From the NCBI GenBank assembly GCA_040768665.1, contig JAXGMN010000030.1, positions 62,001 to 126,000 on the forward strand: DNA of 64,000 bases, in the 5' to 3' direction. The DNA comes from JABWBD01 sp040768665. Lineage in GTDB: Bacteria > Planctomycetota > Planctomycetia > Pirellulales > Thermoguttaceae. A program made the position numbers and the translations under genes. The notes under the pieces are model-generated. The model was not told where the DNA came from. It searched no databases and saw only the letters and a program-made list of their open reading frames with translations. Shown here piece after piece: positions 8,420-17,550 of the stretch; the first letter of the stretch is position 1; every line of letters starts with the position of its first letter.

Positions 8420-9700
8420 ATGAGCGGTCGATGCTGGAACCGAGACCCTGACCAGCGGTACTGTCTGTCCCGCCCGCGATGGCGAGAGGTGGGAATTCTG
8501 GTCTCTCTTATGCTCGTGGCCTTTTCGGCACCGGCACCCGCCCGTGCCCAGACCCGCGAAGAGCTCCAACAGGCACGCGACCGCATGGTCGACGAAGAGA
8601 TCGTGGCCGCGGGCGTGACGAATCCGCGCGTCATCCAGGCCATGCGGATCACCCCCCGGCACGAGTTCGTCGCCCTGTCGCAGCGGAAGCTCGCCTATTT
8701 CGATATGGCCTTGCCGATCGGCAATAGCCAGACGATCTCGCCGCCTTTCGTGGTCGCCTACATGACCGAACAGATCGATCCGCAGCCGAGCGACACCGTA
8801 CTGGAAATCGGAACGGGCAGCGGCTACCAGGCAGCCGTGTTGAGCCCGCTGGTCCGGGAAGTCTACAGCATCGAGATCGTCGAGCCGCTGGGCCGGAAAG
8901 CCGGCGCCGTTCTGAGAAAGCTCGGCTACCAGAACGTCCACACCAAGGTCGGCGACGGATACCAGGGCTGGCCCGAGCACGCGCCGTTCGACAAGATCAT
9001 AGTCACCTGCTCGCCCGAGCACGTGCCGCCGGCGTTGGTCGCCCAGCTTCGCGAGGGCGGCCGCATGGTGATCCCGGTCGGCGAGCGGTATCACCAGAAC
9101 CTGTACCTGCTGAAAAAGGTCGAGGGCAAGATGGAGTTCGAGGCGCTGCGGCCAACGCTCTTCGTGCCAATGACCGGGCAGGCGGAAGACAATCGCCGGG
9201 TGATCCCGGATCCGGAAAACCCCACGATTGCCAACGGCGATTTCGAGGAGGTGGTTGGCGAGACCGGTCAGGCCGCCGCATGGCACTATCAGCGGCAAAC
9301 GGAATTGAAGTCCGCAGACGGGGCCCCCTCGGGCGATAACTACCTGCTGTTCTCCAATTTCCAGCCCGGGAGAGGCTCGCAGGCGTTACAGGGAATGGCG
9401 GTCGACGGCCGCGCCGTTCGCAATCTAAAGGTGAGCCTGTATGTCCGAGGCGAGGAGCTTCGCCCCGGACAAGATCTCCGCCAGCAGCCGATGCTGGCGA
9501 TCACGTTCTACGACGATCGGCGAGGTACGGCAGCCCAGGGGAGCGTCGGGCCGTGGCGGGGAACGTTCGATTGGCGGCAGCAATCGGCCGTGATCCCCGT
9601 GCCGCCGCGTGCCCGCGAGGCGATTGTCCGGATCGGGCTGCTCGGTGCTACGGGAACACTCTCGGTCGACCAGATCGAAATCGGGCCCTTGAAGGAGTAG
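8420..9700 (+). CDS. pcm: Exported protein-L-isoaspartate O-methyltransferase with C-terminal carbohydrate-binding-like domain
   Basis: The protein has 426 residues. Residues about 24-43 form a Sec signal (VSLMLVAFSAPAPARA). Residues 44-255 are a full PCMT domain: the family signature GNSQTISPPF (101-110) and SAM motif I LEIGTGSGYQ (128-137). PCMT repairs isoaspartyl residues in aged proteins using SAM. Residues 265-426 form a beta-rich domain starting NPTIANGDFEEV and ending LSVDQIEIGPLKE, as in CBM4/9-like or CIA30-like modules. Cytoplasmic Pcm is about 210 residues, so both the signal and the extra domain are unusual. The last 53 bp overlap the convergent rodA gene. Confidence 0.85.
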   Translation: MSGRCWNRDPDQRYCLSRPRWREVGILVSLMLVAFSAPAPARAQTREELQQARDRMVDEEIVAAGVTNPRVIQAMRITPRHEFVALSQRKLAYFDMALPIGNSQTISPPFVVAYMTEQIDPQPSDTVLEIGTGSGYQAAVLSPLVREVYSIEIVEPLGRKAGAVLRKLGYQNVHTKVGDGYQGWPEHAPFDKIIVTCSPEHVPPALVAQLREGGRMVIPVGERYHQNLYLLKKVEGKMEFEALRPTLFVPMTGQAEDNRRVIPDPENPTIANGDFEEVVGETGQAAAWHYQRQTELKSADGAPSGDNYLLFSNFQPGRGSQALQGMAVDGRAVRNLKVSLYVRGEELRPGQDLRQQPMLAITFYDDRRGTAAQGSVGPWRGTFDWRQQSAVIPVPPRAREAIVRIGLLGATGTLSVDQIEIGPLKE

Positions 9701-10832
9701 AGCTTCCGGCCGGCCGGAACGGCTCGCGCGCAAGCGCATAGCCGGGTCGCATGCCGATGTTGATCAGAAGCCCCAGGAGCAACCCCTGCGAGACCAGTCC
9801 CGAACCGCCGTAGCTCACCAGTGGCAAGGAGAGACCGGTGATCGGCAGCAGGCCGACGTTCATACCGGTGTTGATCAGCACTTGTACCGCGATCAAGGAG
9901 GTCAGGCCCACGGCCGCCAGACGGCCGAAGGGCTCGCGTGTCGCGGCGGCGATCTCAAAACCGCGCCAGACGATGACACCATACAGTCCCAGAACCAGTG
10001 CTGCGCCGGGCAGGCCCAACCGCTCCTTGAGAACGCAGAAGATGAAATCGCTCCGCGCCTCAGGCAAATGGTAAGCGCCCGGATCGTTCACGGCGGGACC
10101 GGCCAAAAGGCTCCCCCAGAATCCGCCCAACGCCAATACCATTTTGGCCTGACGCAGGTGATAACCGTCGCCCGTGGCCGCTTCCCCGGGGCCGGCCTGC
10201 TCGAAAAGCGACGTAACGCGTGAACGTTGCTCCAGGCTCATGTGGCTCCAGAGGACCGGCAGGGCAAGAAGACCCAACAACGCCAACGCCAGAAACTGGG
10301 CCCGTGTGAGGCCGGCGGCGACAAGCATGACCGCCACGGTCGGAATGAAGACCATCGCGGTGCCGAGGTCGGGTTCGCGAAGGACTAACAGCACGGGCAG
10401 CGCCGTCAGCCCAAGCGGTGCAACCAACGCGGCGAGGCCCGTCCACGCCGGCCGGTTCATCAGCGACCGCGCCACGGCGAGCACGCACGCTACTTTCGCG
10501 AGTTCCGACGGCTGAAAGCTCAGCGAGCCGATGCGCACCCAGCGGCGGGCGCCGTTCACGGGCGGAAAGAAGTAGACCAGCACCAAGAGTACCGCCGCGA
10601 ACAGGTAAAGCGCAAAGCTCCATCGGCCCAGCTTTCGATAGTTCGGTAGCGCGGCCACCGCAGCGATGAACACAGCGAGCACTGCCCAGACCAACTGCAT
10701 CCGCAGAAACTTCCCGCTCCCCCCGCTCAGGTCCTCGCAACGAGCGATCCCGATGCAGCCCAGTACGACCAGCACGGTCGGACAGAAGACGACCAGCCAC
10801 GGCAGGCGTACCCCCCACGATTCCGGCTTCAT
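9648..10832 (-). CDS. rodA: RodA/FtsW-family SEDS peptidoglycan glycosyltransferase
   Basis: The 394-residue polytopic protein has about ten membrane segments and the SEDS signature FQPSELAK at 106-113. The catalytic aspartate corresponds to Asp262 in EARSDFIFCVLKE. SEDS proteins polymerise lipid II into glycan strands; RodA works with a class B PBP in side-wall growth. It ends TGLSLPLVSYGGSGL followed by a last helix and a basic tail. Planctomycetes often lack or reduce peptidoglycan synthesis genes, so an intact rodA is informative. No PBP or mre gene is adjacent. The 3' end overlaps the pcm coding sequence by 53 bp on the opposite strand. Confidence 0.88.
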   Translation of the reverse strand: MKPESWGVRLPWLVVFCPTVLVVLGCIGIARCEDLSGGSGKFLRMQLVWAVLAVFIAAVAALPNYRKLGRWSFALYLFAAVLLVLVYFFPPVNGARRWVRIGSLSFQPSELAKVACVLAVARSLMNRPAWTGLAALVAPLGLTALPVLLVLREPDLGTAMVFIPTVAVMLVAAGLTRAQFLALALLGLLALPVLWSHMSLEQRSRVTSLFEQAGPGEAATGDGYHLRQAKMVLALGGFWGSLLAGPAVNDPGAYHLPEARSDFIFCVLKERLGLPGAALVLGLYGVIVWRGFEIAAATREPFGRLAAVGLTSLIAVQVLINTGMNVGLLPITGLSLPLVSYGGSGLVSQGLLLGLLINIGMRPGYALAREPFRPAGSSTPSRARFRSGRPRVFP

Positions 10833-11189
10833 CAGGCAACTTTCGCCACGTTCGAGAAATGAGTGTCAGGCACCATTTGTGCGATGCAGCCGGAGGGTGG
10901 GCTCCCGGCAAGTGCTTCTTCACACTTGTTTCTCGAGCAACCTTAACGGGTGGAGAGCCTTGGATAGGCTCCACTATTGCTCCACCAGTCCTCACCACAT
11001 TCCCGCTACCACCCCTCAGGTGAGGGTGTATTATAACGTATACCGATCAGCGGATCGAGATGAACCGCAAAAGGGCCGAGAACCAGGCAAACTGGCGAGC
11101 GGCGATATGGTTGAAACGTGTGCTAAGGTTGGTATGTTGGTAGCGGCGCACTGAGGATCCGCACCAGTCTGTTCAAAGGGAGCAAAATC
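10833..11189. other. Intergenic region between divergent rodA and the TIGR03000 gene
   Basis: About 357 bp with no supportable gene. The plus-strand stretch GGTGTATTATAACG near 11026-11039 resembles a -10 region, but no convincing -35 was found. Confidence 0.4.
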
Positions 11190-11984
11190 ATGATTCGACC
11201 GAGTTGGAAGTACCTTGTTGTTGCCCTGGTGATCGTTGGGGCGATTCTGGCAAGCGGAAGCCAAGCCCAGGCCTGCTGGTGGCGACATTGCGGGAACTGG
11301 GGCTGGGGCTATGGCTCTGGCTGGTATGGCTGCGGCTCTGGCTGGTACGGATGCGGCTACGGCGGCTATGGGTGCGGTTACGGCTACGGCTACACGACTT
11401 ACTATTCGGGTTTGTACGGCAGTTATGGCAGCCTTTGGGGATGCGGACTGTATGGCCACTGCGCCTACTACTCTCCATGCTGGGGCTGTTATGACGTTTG
11501 TGGCTGCACCCCCGTTGACTACTCGACGGGCGTTGGCGTCCCGGGGCCGGTGATCGACGGTGGCGCGGCACCCACTCCGGCTCCGCCTCAAGCTCCCGCC
11601 GATACCGAACCCGAACTGCCGGTGCCAACCATGCCGGCGCCGCCGGCTCCGGCGCCTGGTGCCCCGCCCGCGCCTGGAACCGGCACCAGCACCGATTTCT
11701 TTCCCACTCGCAGCACGAGCGGTTTGTTGACCGTCTGGGCCCCGGCCGATGCCAAGGTGACGATCAACGGAATGGAGACGAAGAGCACGGGCAGCAAGCG
11801 GGAGTACGTGTCCTACGGGCTCGTGCCCGGACTGAGCTACAAGTACGTCGTGCGGGCCGAGATCATCCGCGACGGCGCCCCCGTCCACGAGACCAAAGAG
11901 ATGACACTGACTGCCGGCGCTCAAGAAGGTCTGGCGTTTGACTTTAATGAGGGGCCGACCGAGCAACTCGCCCGGAGCTTTTAG
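11190..11984 (+). CDS. Planctomycete secreted Gly/Tyr/Cys-rich protein with TIGR03000 domain
   Basis: The 264-residue protein has a Sec signal ending near SGSQAQA. A low-complexity stretch follows (about 30-110), rich in Gly, Tyr, Trp and Cys in GYGCGYG-like repeats. A Pro/Ala linker comes next, then the planctomycete-specific TIGR03000 domain (about 175-255: LLTVWAPADAKVTING, YVSYGLVPGLSYKYVVRAE). These proteins are thought to be cell-wall or surface proteins; the repeats suggest cross-linking through Cys or Tyr, which is inference. The ATG at 11190 follows a GGGAGC. A strong intrinsic terminator follows at 12069, so the gene is probably transcribed alone. Confidence 0.85.
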   Translation: MIRPSWKYLVVALVIVGAILASGSQAQACWWRHCGNWGWGYGSGWYGCGSGWYGCGYGGYGCGYGYGYTTYYSGLYGSYGSLWGCGLYGHCAYYSPCWGCYDVCGCTPVDYSTGVGVPGPVIDGGAAPTPAPPQAPADTEPELPVPTMPAPPAPAPGAPPAPGTGTSTDFFPTRSTSGLLTVWAPADAKVTINGMETKSTGSKREYVSYGLVPGLSYKYVVRAEIIRDGAPVHETKEMTLTAGAQEGLAFDFNEGPTEQLARSF

Positions 11985-12068
11985 TCTCTGAAGCGAAAGG
12001 CGACGATCGGCCGCCCGGGTTCCGAGAGAGAGAATCCGGAGGCTCCGCCGACACTTGATTGATTCCCG

Positions 12069-12104
12069 GCCCTTGCGGAGGCGGCTCCGCAAGGGCTCTT
12101 TGTT
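12069..12104 (+). terminator. Rho-independent terminator of the TIGR03000 gene
   Basis: A perfect 12-bp stem pairs GCCCTTGCGGAG with CTCCGCAAGGGC around a GCGG loop, followed immediately by TCTTTGTT. It lies 85 bp after the TIGR03000 stop codon. Confidence 0.85.
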
Positions 12105-12141
12105 GCGCATCTTCCGTGCGCGGCGCCCCAAGCGCGTTCGA

Positions 12142-12265
12142 TGAACCGTTTACGGGGTGGTCGGGGACCGGTCCATTTTTCGGCCGCTTAATGCATTTTT
12201 CGCGCGAAAGACGTTGGCCGAAAACATGGACCTGTCCCCTTCTCCTCCACCCCGTGAACGGCTCC
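12142..12265. repeat. MITE copy A (IS66-type ends), degenerate
   Basis: About 124 bp with the family architecture: left end AACCGTTTACGGGGTGG, inner GGGGACCGGTCCATTTTTCGG, then CCGAAAACATGGACCTGTCC and right end CCACCCCGTGAACGGCTCC. The terminal bases have decayed and no target duplication is visible, so this is an old copy. It ends one base from the stop codon of the convergent gene at 12267. Confidence 0.75.
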
Positions 12266-12266
12266 G

Positions 12267-14801
12267 CTATTCCAGGTACGGCTTCAACTGAATGAAGTTC
12301 ATCATGCACGCTTCGCCCGGAACTGACTTCTCGTCGCTGAAGGCAATGGCTTGCCGGGCCGCCCGAGCGCGGAAGACAACCCGGTGCAGATTGATTTTGC
12401 CGAGATACCGGGAGTCGTGGCTGCGGTGGGCCTTGCGCCGGTCGACGTGCACGAAGCTCTTGTCGGGGAGAATCTCGGCGCCCTCGAGTTCCACGTCGAT
12501 CCCGTATCGGCGCGGGTTGTGCTTGTGTTCAACCACGTCGCGGAAGTCGGCAGTGACGAACTGCAGGCAGTAGGCCCTGCCGACTTCGAGCCCCGTCGCG
12601 GTCTGGCGGATGCGGTTGGGCTTGTCGGCGCAGCGGGTCATCACACATACCGTGTCGCCCGCCTTTCCGGCCCCCCAGCGGCCCTGGCAGTTCTTTCCGT
12701 AGCCGTCGATCGTGGCAGGGCGGATCGAGCCTTCGGCGGCCGGGGATAGCTCCCAGCCCTCCAGGCCCCCGGCAAAGTCGCCGTTGACGATCAGAGCAGG
12801 GTTGTACTTGAACCCGTAGCAGTTGGACAGCATCTCCCGGTTGCCTTCGACGGCGTAGTGGCGCATGAGCTGGAACGACCAGCGCGCCAACTCCTCGTCG
12901 GCGTAGTACGTGCCCCAGTAGCCGACTGTTGCCAGACCCGCAAAATCGGGATCGTTGGCGACCAGGTTGACCTGCATGTCGAGGAAGTACTTGAAATCGA
13001 CCGCCGGATCGTGCTCCAGGGAGATGATGGGGATCTGGTTGAAATTGCCGAAGATGATGCCGGTGCCGGCCGCCGCATTCGGCAAGTAGGCGTTGAACAG
13101 ACGGATGGTCTCGCCGATCCTGTCGTCGAGGTACACGGCCGCCGCTTTCTCGTCGGCCTGCGGATGGCAATACGCTTCGAACAGCAGACGTCCGCGGCCG
13201 GCCGAGACGTTGACGCAGGCCGACATGAAATCGGTATGCAAGGAAGGGATACCCGGCTTCCCGACAATCCAGGTATACACAAGCCGCTTCTCGGGATTGC
13301 GCAGCCGCCATAACGCCTCCGTGTAATGGGCCATCGAAGCGCGGCCGAAGAAAAGCTCGTCGCTGGTCAAACCGTCGTATTGCGGCTCGGTCATGCCGGG
13401 GTGTTTTTCCATCCGCTGCCGCACGTCGGCGGGGTCGTCCAACGGAGCAACGTTGAAGTTGGCCAGCCATTTCAGCCCGCGTGCTTTGGCTTCGCCGAAG
13501 GCATCGCCCGGCAGCCGGCCGCCGTTCAATGTCGTTACCGCATGAAGAACATGTTCTTTCATGAAGTTCCAGTCGTAGGGCCCGTTTTCCGCAACGTACG
13601 AGTTCGTGCAGGGCGGATAGTTGAAGATTTCCGGAATCGACCGGACGACCAGGCAAGCCTTCTCGGCGTTGCCAGTGACCGTGATGCGGTGTTCGCCCAT
13701 CGGCAGTTCACGAAAAGCTTCCAGGCGATCGGTTTCCCCGGTGATCAACGTATCGCTGTCATCCATCCGCACCGTGAGGCCCGGGCCCGGCGTCTCGGTG
13801 CTCAGTGCCACGAAGACCCAGCCGTCGCGCGGGTTCGCGAAGGGAAAGACCCTGGGATCGGGGCCGGCCGGAACCGGTTCGTTGAGCACCTCGGCGACCA
13901 GGTTGTTCAGCCGCCGGATCTTGCCGCGGTCGATCTTGGGCGTGTCGACGATCCGGATAGGATAAGCCGTACGCAGAACCGTCTCGCCGGTCTTGCTGTG
14001 GCGTACCGCGGTTTCCAGCGAATATTCGCCGCAACCAAGCCCGTCCAGCCGGACCAGGACCTCGCCGTCCTCCACCGGAATCGTCTGGGAAGCCGTCGGA
14101 CTGCCGGCAATCGTCGCGACGCATTCGTACCCGTCGCGGCGGCCGTCCAATGAGCCATAGAACTTCAGCTTGAGTTCGGCCCGTTCGCGCGGAATCTTGC
14201 TCAGCAGCGGCTCGACCGGAACCAGCCTTGCCGCGGTGATCGCCGACCACGGCGAACGAGAACCTTTGCGGGCCGCCTCGCTGACGGCCTCGAGCTTGAC
14301 GTCGGCAAAGTCAATTTCTCCGGCCGGGCCGATCGCGTAGATCGCCACGCCGTACTGGTTGTCCTTGGACTCAAAGAGCTTGAAGGTTCTCTCCATGAAG
14401 GTCCACTGGGAATCCGGCGGAAACTTCGTCAAGCCGGTTGCCGACAACCAACCGGAATTATGAACGATCAGCCCGCCGGAGCGGCACTGGAAGCCCTTGG
14501 TCTTGACGTAGCCGCTGAGCTTGTAGGTTTCGCCAGGCACGAGGGTCAAATCCTGCTGCCGCACGCTCACCGTGCCGGTCGAGGCCCCGGCCCCGCGCAG
14601 GCCGACGGAACCCTTCCCGTCCGGACCGCCGGAACTCTCGTAGACGATGTTCTCCGTGGACGACCTGCTCCAGAACTCGGGAAACTCAGCCTGATCGGCG
14701 ACAAAGGTGCCGTTGACCAGCAGATTCTCGCCCTCGCTTGCGGCCGCGGGCAGAGACGAAAGCAGAGCCGCAAAGGCGAACGACGCGATGGCGCATTTCA
14801 T
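12267..14801 (-). CDS. Large secreted protein with CBM4/9-like modules flanking an unrecognised, probably glycosidase-like core
   Basis: The 844-residue protein has a signal peptide (MKCAIASFAFAALLSSLPAAA). The first module starts ENLLVNGTF and ends IDFADVKLEAV, the usual borders of a CBM4/9-type beta-sandwich. A second, similar module (ALIVNGDFAGGLEGWEL to FIQLKPYLE) ends the protein. The middle (about 400-650) has alternating helix and strand segments with acidic motifs (TSDELFFG, LLFEAYCHPQAD), suggesting a TIM barrel; I cannot name the family. It probably acts on extracellular glycans. The ATG at 14801 precedes a good signal; the open frame starts 12 codons earlier. A 69-bp gap separates it from the lactonase gene upstream on the same strand. 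Confidence 0.65.
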   Translation of the reverse strand: MKCAIASFAFAALLSSLPAAASEGENLLVNGTFVADQAEFPEFWSRSSTENIVYESSGGPDGKGSVGLRGAGASTGTVSVRQQDLTLVPGETYKLSGYVKTKGFQCRSGGLIVHNSGWLSATGLTKFPPDSQWTFMERTFKLFESKDNQYGVAIYAIGPAGEIDFADVKLEAVSEAARKGSRSPWSAITAARLVPVEPLLSKIPRERAELKLKFYGSLDGRRDGYECVATIAGSPTASQTIPVEDGEVLVRLDGLGCGEYSLETAVRHSKTGETVLRTAYPIRIVDTPKIDRGKIRRLNNLVAEVLNEPVPAGPDPRVFPFANPRDGWVFVALSTETPGPGLTVRMDDSDTLITGETDRLEAFRELPMGEHRITVTGNAEKACLVVRSIPEIFNYPPCTNSYVAENGPYDWNFMKEHVLHAVTTLNGGRLPGDAFGEAKARGLKWLANFNVAPLDDPADVRQRMEKHPGMTEPQYDGLTSDELFFGRASMAHYTEALWRLRNPEKRLVYTWIVGKPGIPSLHTDFMSACVNVSAGRGRLLFEAYCHPQADEKAAAVYLDDRIGETIRLFNAYLPNAAAGTGIIFGNFNQIPIISLEHDPAVDFKYFLDMQVNLVANDPDFAGLATVGYWGTYYADEELARWSFQLMRHYAVEGNREMLSNCYGFKYNPALIVNGDFAGGLEGWELSPAAEGSIRPATIDGYGKNCQGRWGAGKAGDTVCVMTRCADKPNRIRQTATGLEVGRAYCLQFVTADFRDVVEHKHNPRRYGIDVELEGAEILPDKSFVHVDRRKAHRSHDSRYLGKINLHRVVFRARAARQAIAFSDEKSVPGEACMMNFIQLKPYLE

Positions 14802-14870
14802 GGGCTTTCCCTTATCGTGAACATGCTCGTGCCCCAAACCTTCTTACCGTAGTGGGGCCGAAGTCCAGTG

Positions 14871-16148
14871 TCAAGAACCCGCAACGAGTTCTAGATCGAG
14901 GAAAACAATGCTCGACGGATTGCCGACCGGAGTGTAGTGATTCGTGAACGTGAGTCGGCCCGTCTGGTGATCCACTTGAAAAACCGCTATGTTGTCGGCT
15001 CGCTGATTGCAGCTATAGAAAAACCGGCCTGTAGGGTCGAAGTTGAAGCTCCGCGGGTAATCCCCTCGCGTCCACTCTTCGCCGGTAAACGTAAGCTCGC
15101 CGTCGGGGCCGACGCAAAAAATCCCGATGCTGTCGTGCAGACGGTTGCCCGCGTAGACGAACCGTCCGTCGGCGGAGACCAGGATCGCGGAGCAGAAATT
15201 GCTGCCGGCAAATCCGGGCGGCAACGTCGAGATCGTCTGCCGTGGGGCCAGTCGCCCCGTGGCAGCATCGTAGTCGAACAGCACGATGGTCGAGCCTTCC
15301 TCCTGAATCGAGTACAGCCAGCGACCATTGGGGTGAAAATCAAAGTGTCGCGGCCCGTCGCCGGCCGGCAGCGCAACCGCGGGCGTCTCCGCGGGAGTCA
15401 ACGCCCCCTTCTGCTCGTCAAACCGCCAGACGAAGATCTTGTCCAAGCCCAGGTCGGTATGCAGCACAAACCGCCCGGAGCGGTCGGCCTGGATCATGTG
15501 CGCGTGAGTCCGGTCATGCCCGCTGAAGGCGAAACTGCCCGGCGGCGCGTTGGTCGCGCGGGCAGGGCCGATCGTGCCGGCGTCGACCTTGACGTCCGTC
15601 GCAGCGCCCAGGCGGCCGTCGGACAGGACCGGCAGCACCGCCACGGAACCGCCGAAATAGTTGGCCACCAGCACGAACCGCCCCGAGGGATGGATGCTCA
15701 CATTCGTCGGACCCGCGCCGCCGGAGCGAACCGTGTTGAGCAGCGTCAAGCTTCCATTCGTCCGATCAATGGCGAAGGCGCTCACCGTTCCTTGTCGGTC
15801 GTCACCGACCCGGTCCGTCTCATTCGTTGAATACAGGCGGGTCCCGGTGGCATTCACAACCAGGCAGTTGGGGCTTGTGCCGCTCTCATAGAGGCCGGCA
15901 GGTGCCAACGCCCCGGTGGCGCGGTCTCCATGAAAGATATGGATGCCGCGGCCGTTGCCGGGCGGCAGATCCACCTGGGTCGGCAGAACGTCGCGCAGCG
16001 GAGAGCTGAACGTTCCGACATACGCCACCAGCGGCCTGCCGGCTCCGACCGCTTCGGCCTGGAACAGCCCCGCCGTGAAGCACGTCATCACCGCCAGTGC
16101 GGCAGCGATTCTTCGCAGCGAACAACGGACACCCTTGAATGAAATCAT
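14871..16148 (-). CDS. Secreted lactonase, 7-bladed beta-propeller (YbhE/6-phosphogluconolactonase family)
   Basis: The 425-residue protein has a Sec signal (LAVMTCFTAGLFQAEAVG) and repeated propeller blades of the form NVSIHPSGRFVLVANYFGGSVAVLPV, HFDFHPNGRWLYSIQEEG and SFNFDPTGRFFYSCNQ. This matches the Pfam lactonase family, whose cytoplasmic members hydrolyse 6-phosphogluconolactone. An exported version more likely acts on other sugar lactones. The ATG at 16148 was preferred because the signal follows it directly. It lies between a CBM-containing protein and a Gfo/Idh/MocA oxidoreductase, all on the minus strand. Sugar oxidation followed by lactone opening is a plausible link. Confidence 0.82.
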   Translation of the reverse strand: MISFKGVRCSLRRIAAALAVMTCFTAGLFQAEAVGAGRPLVAYVGTFSSPLRDVLPTQVDLPPGNGRGIHIFHGDRATGALAPAGLYESGTSPNCLVVNATGTRLYSTNETDRVGDDRQGTVSAFAIDRTNGSLTLLNTVRSGGAGPTNVSIHPSGRFVLVANYFGGSVAVLPVLSDGRLGAATDVKVDAGTIGPARATNAPPGSFAFSGHDRTHAHMIQADRSGRFVLHTDLGLDKIFVWRFDEQKGALTPAETPAVALPAGDGPRHFDFHPNGRWLYSIQEEGSTIVLFDYDAATGRLAPRQTISTLPPGFAGSNFCSAILVSADGRFVYAGNRLHDSIGIFCVGPDGELTFTGEEWTRGDYPRSFNFDPTGRFFYSCNQRADNIAVFQVDHQTGRLTFTNHYTPVGNPSSIVFLDLELVAGS

Positions 16149-16194
16149 GGTGCAACGCGCTCGGTTGGTCTTTCTAAGCAACTTGGGTTACTAC

Positions 16195-17520
16195 TCAGCC
16201 GAGTTTCGTGACGCCGGGAAGGATCGCGGGGTAGTGACCGTCGGGGCCGGGCTTGATCGGCGGTTCCACGTCCCAACCGTAGCGCGGCAAGGCATAGCTC
16301 AACTGCGACTGCACCGCCTCGCCCCAGGTCATCTGCCCACCCGTGCAACAGACCATCTCGCCCAGGATGGAGAGCATGGAGCTATGGCACATCGTGGGGC
16401 TGTCGTTGACCGGCTTGCCGGTCCGAATCGCCTCGAAGAGCACCTTGTGCTCGTTGTCGTACATCGACTGCGGAGTCTTGTTGTCGAAACGCCAGGGGTT
16501 CTCGCCTTCGATCCGCGGCCGGGAGGGCATGAACGCCTGGCCCTTCGTGCCCATGGCGATGACCGCGGCCTGGCTGTAGCAGCCGGGAATGTGGCGGCCG
16601 TGGGCGAAGAGCCGTTTTCCGTCGGGGTACTCGTAGACGATTGCATGGTGGTCAAATTCGTCGCCGTACTGGTTGGGATCGGTGCAGACTTGCCGCCCGC
16701 CCATGCCCCAGGCGGTGGCCGGCGGAACGTCGCCCAGCACCCAGGAGGCGTTGTCGATCTGGTGGACCAGGTTCTGCACGGGGTCGCTGCCGGAGAGCCA
16801 GTTGAAGTGATACCAGTTCTGGAACTGGTACTGGATCTCGCTCCAGTCGGACTGGCGGGCGCGGAGCACATAGGGCCCGCCGAGCCGCGTTGCCTGGACG
16901 GCCACGATCTCGCCGATGGCGCCGTTGTGGATGCGGTCGATCGTTTCCCGCACACCGTCGTCGTACCGCCAACAGAAGCCCGACACGATACTCAGGTTCT
17001 TCTTCCTGGCCTCTTCCCCGGCGGCTATGGCCATGCGGACCCCCACCGGGTCGACGGCGACCGGCTTTTCTACGAAGACGTGCTTTCCGGCGTCGATCGC
17101 GGCCTTCAAAAAGACGTTGTGGAAGTGCGACGTACAGGCGATGAGCACCACGTCGACGCCGCTTTGGATCACCTTCTGGTAGCCGTCGAAGCCGACAAAT
17201 GCGTGCGAGTCGTCCACGACGAACTGGTCGGGGTACTTTTCCTTGAGTTGCGGCCGGGCACTCGCGACCCGCTCGGCGAAGACGTCGGCCATGGCGACCA
17301 CGCGAACGTCCTTGCCGGCGTTCATGGCGTTGGCGGCTGCCCCGGCGCCCCGCCCGCCGCAGCCGATGAATCCGACCTTGATCGCATCGCTGCCCGCGGC
17401 ATGGACGCCGCGAGCCAGCGAGAGGCCAGCGCAGGTCGCCGTTCCCAGGACCGCGGCACGCCCGAGAAACTCCCGTCGAGAGACGGCAGAGCTTGCGGTT
17501 GTTTTTTTATCTGCTGACAT
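16195..17520 (-). CDS. Tat-exported Gfo/Idh/MocA-family oxidoreductase
   Basis: The 441-residue protein begins with a twin-arginine signal (SRREFLGRAAVLG). A Rossmann domain follows with VGFIGCGGRGAGAA for NAD(P) binding, and the family signature EKPVAVDPVG with the conserved lysine. The C-terminal half matches the planctomycete subgroup (HQIDNASWVLGD, MGTKGQAFMPSRP). These enzymes oxidise, reduce or open sugar derivatives using a nicotinamide cofactor that folds into the protein before export. The ATG at 17520 has GGAG 9 nt upstream and beats an alternative start 15 nt earlier. Upstream lies a patch of heptamer repeats, then the ceramidase-like gene on the same strand. Confidence 0.88.
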   Translation of the reverse strand: MSADKKTTASSAVSRREFLGRAAVLGTATCAGLSLARGVHAAGSDAIKVGFIGCGGRGAGAAANAMNAGKDVRVVAMADVFAERVASARPQLKEKYPDQFVVDDSHAFVGFDGYQKVIQSGVDVVLIACTSHFHNVFLKAAIDAGKHVFVEKPVAVDPVGVRMAIAAGEEARKKNLSIVSGFCWRYDDGVRETIDRIHNGAIGEIVAVQATRLGGPYVLRARQSDWSEIQYQFQNWYHFNWLSGSDPVQNLVHQIDNASWVLGDVPPATAWGMGGRQVCTDPNQYGDEFDHHAIVYEYPDGKRLFAHGRHIPGCYSQAAVIAMGTKGQAFMPSRPRIEGENPWRFDNKTPQSMYDNEHKVLFEAIRTGKPVNDSPTMCHSSMLSILGEMVCCTGGQMTWGEAVQSQLSYALPRYGWDVEPPIKPGPDGHYPAILPGVTKLG

Positions 17521-17550
17521 GAGGGTTATCTCCATGGAATGAAGAAGCGG

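Noticed and set aside
12059..12295. Open frame across the terminator and MITE copy A
   Set aside because: It consists of terminator and repeat sequence, with no SD.
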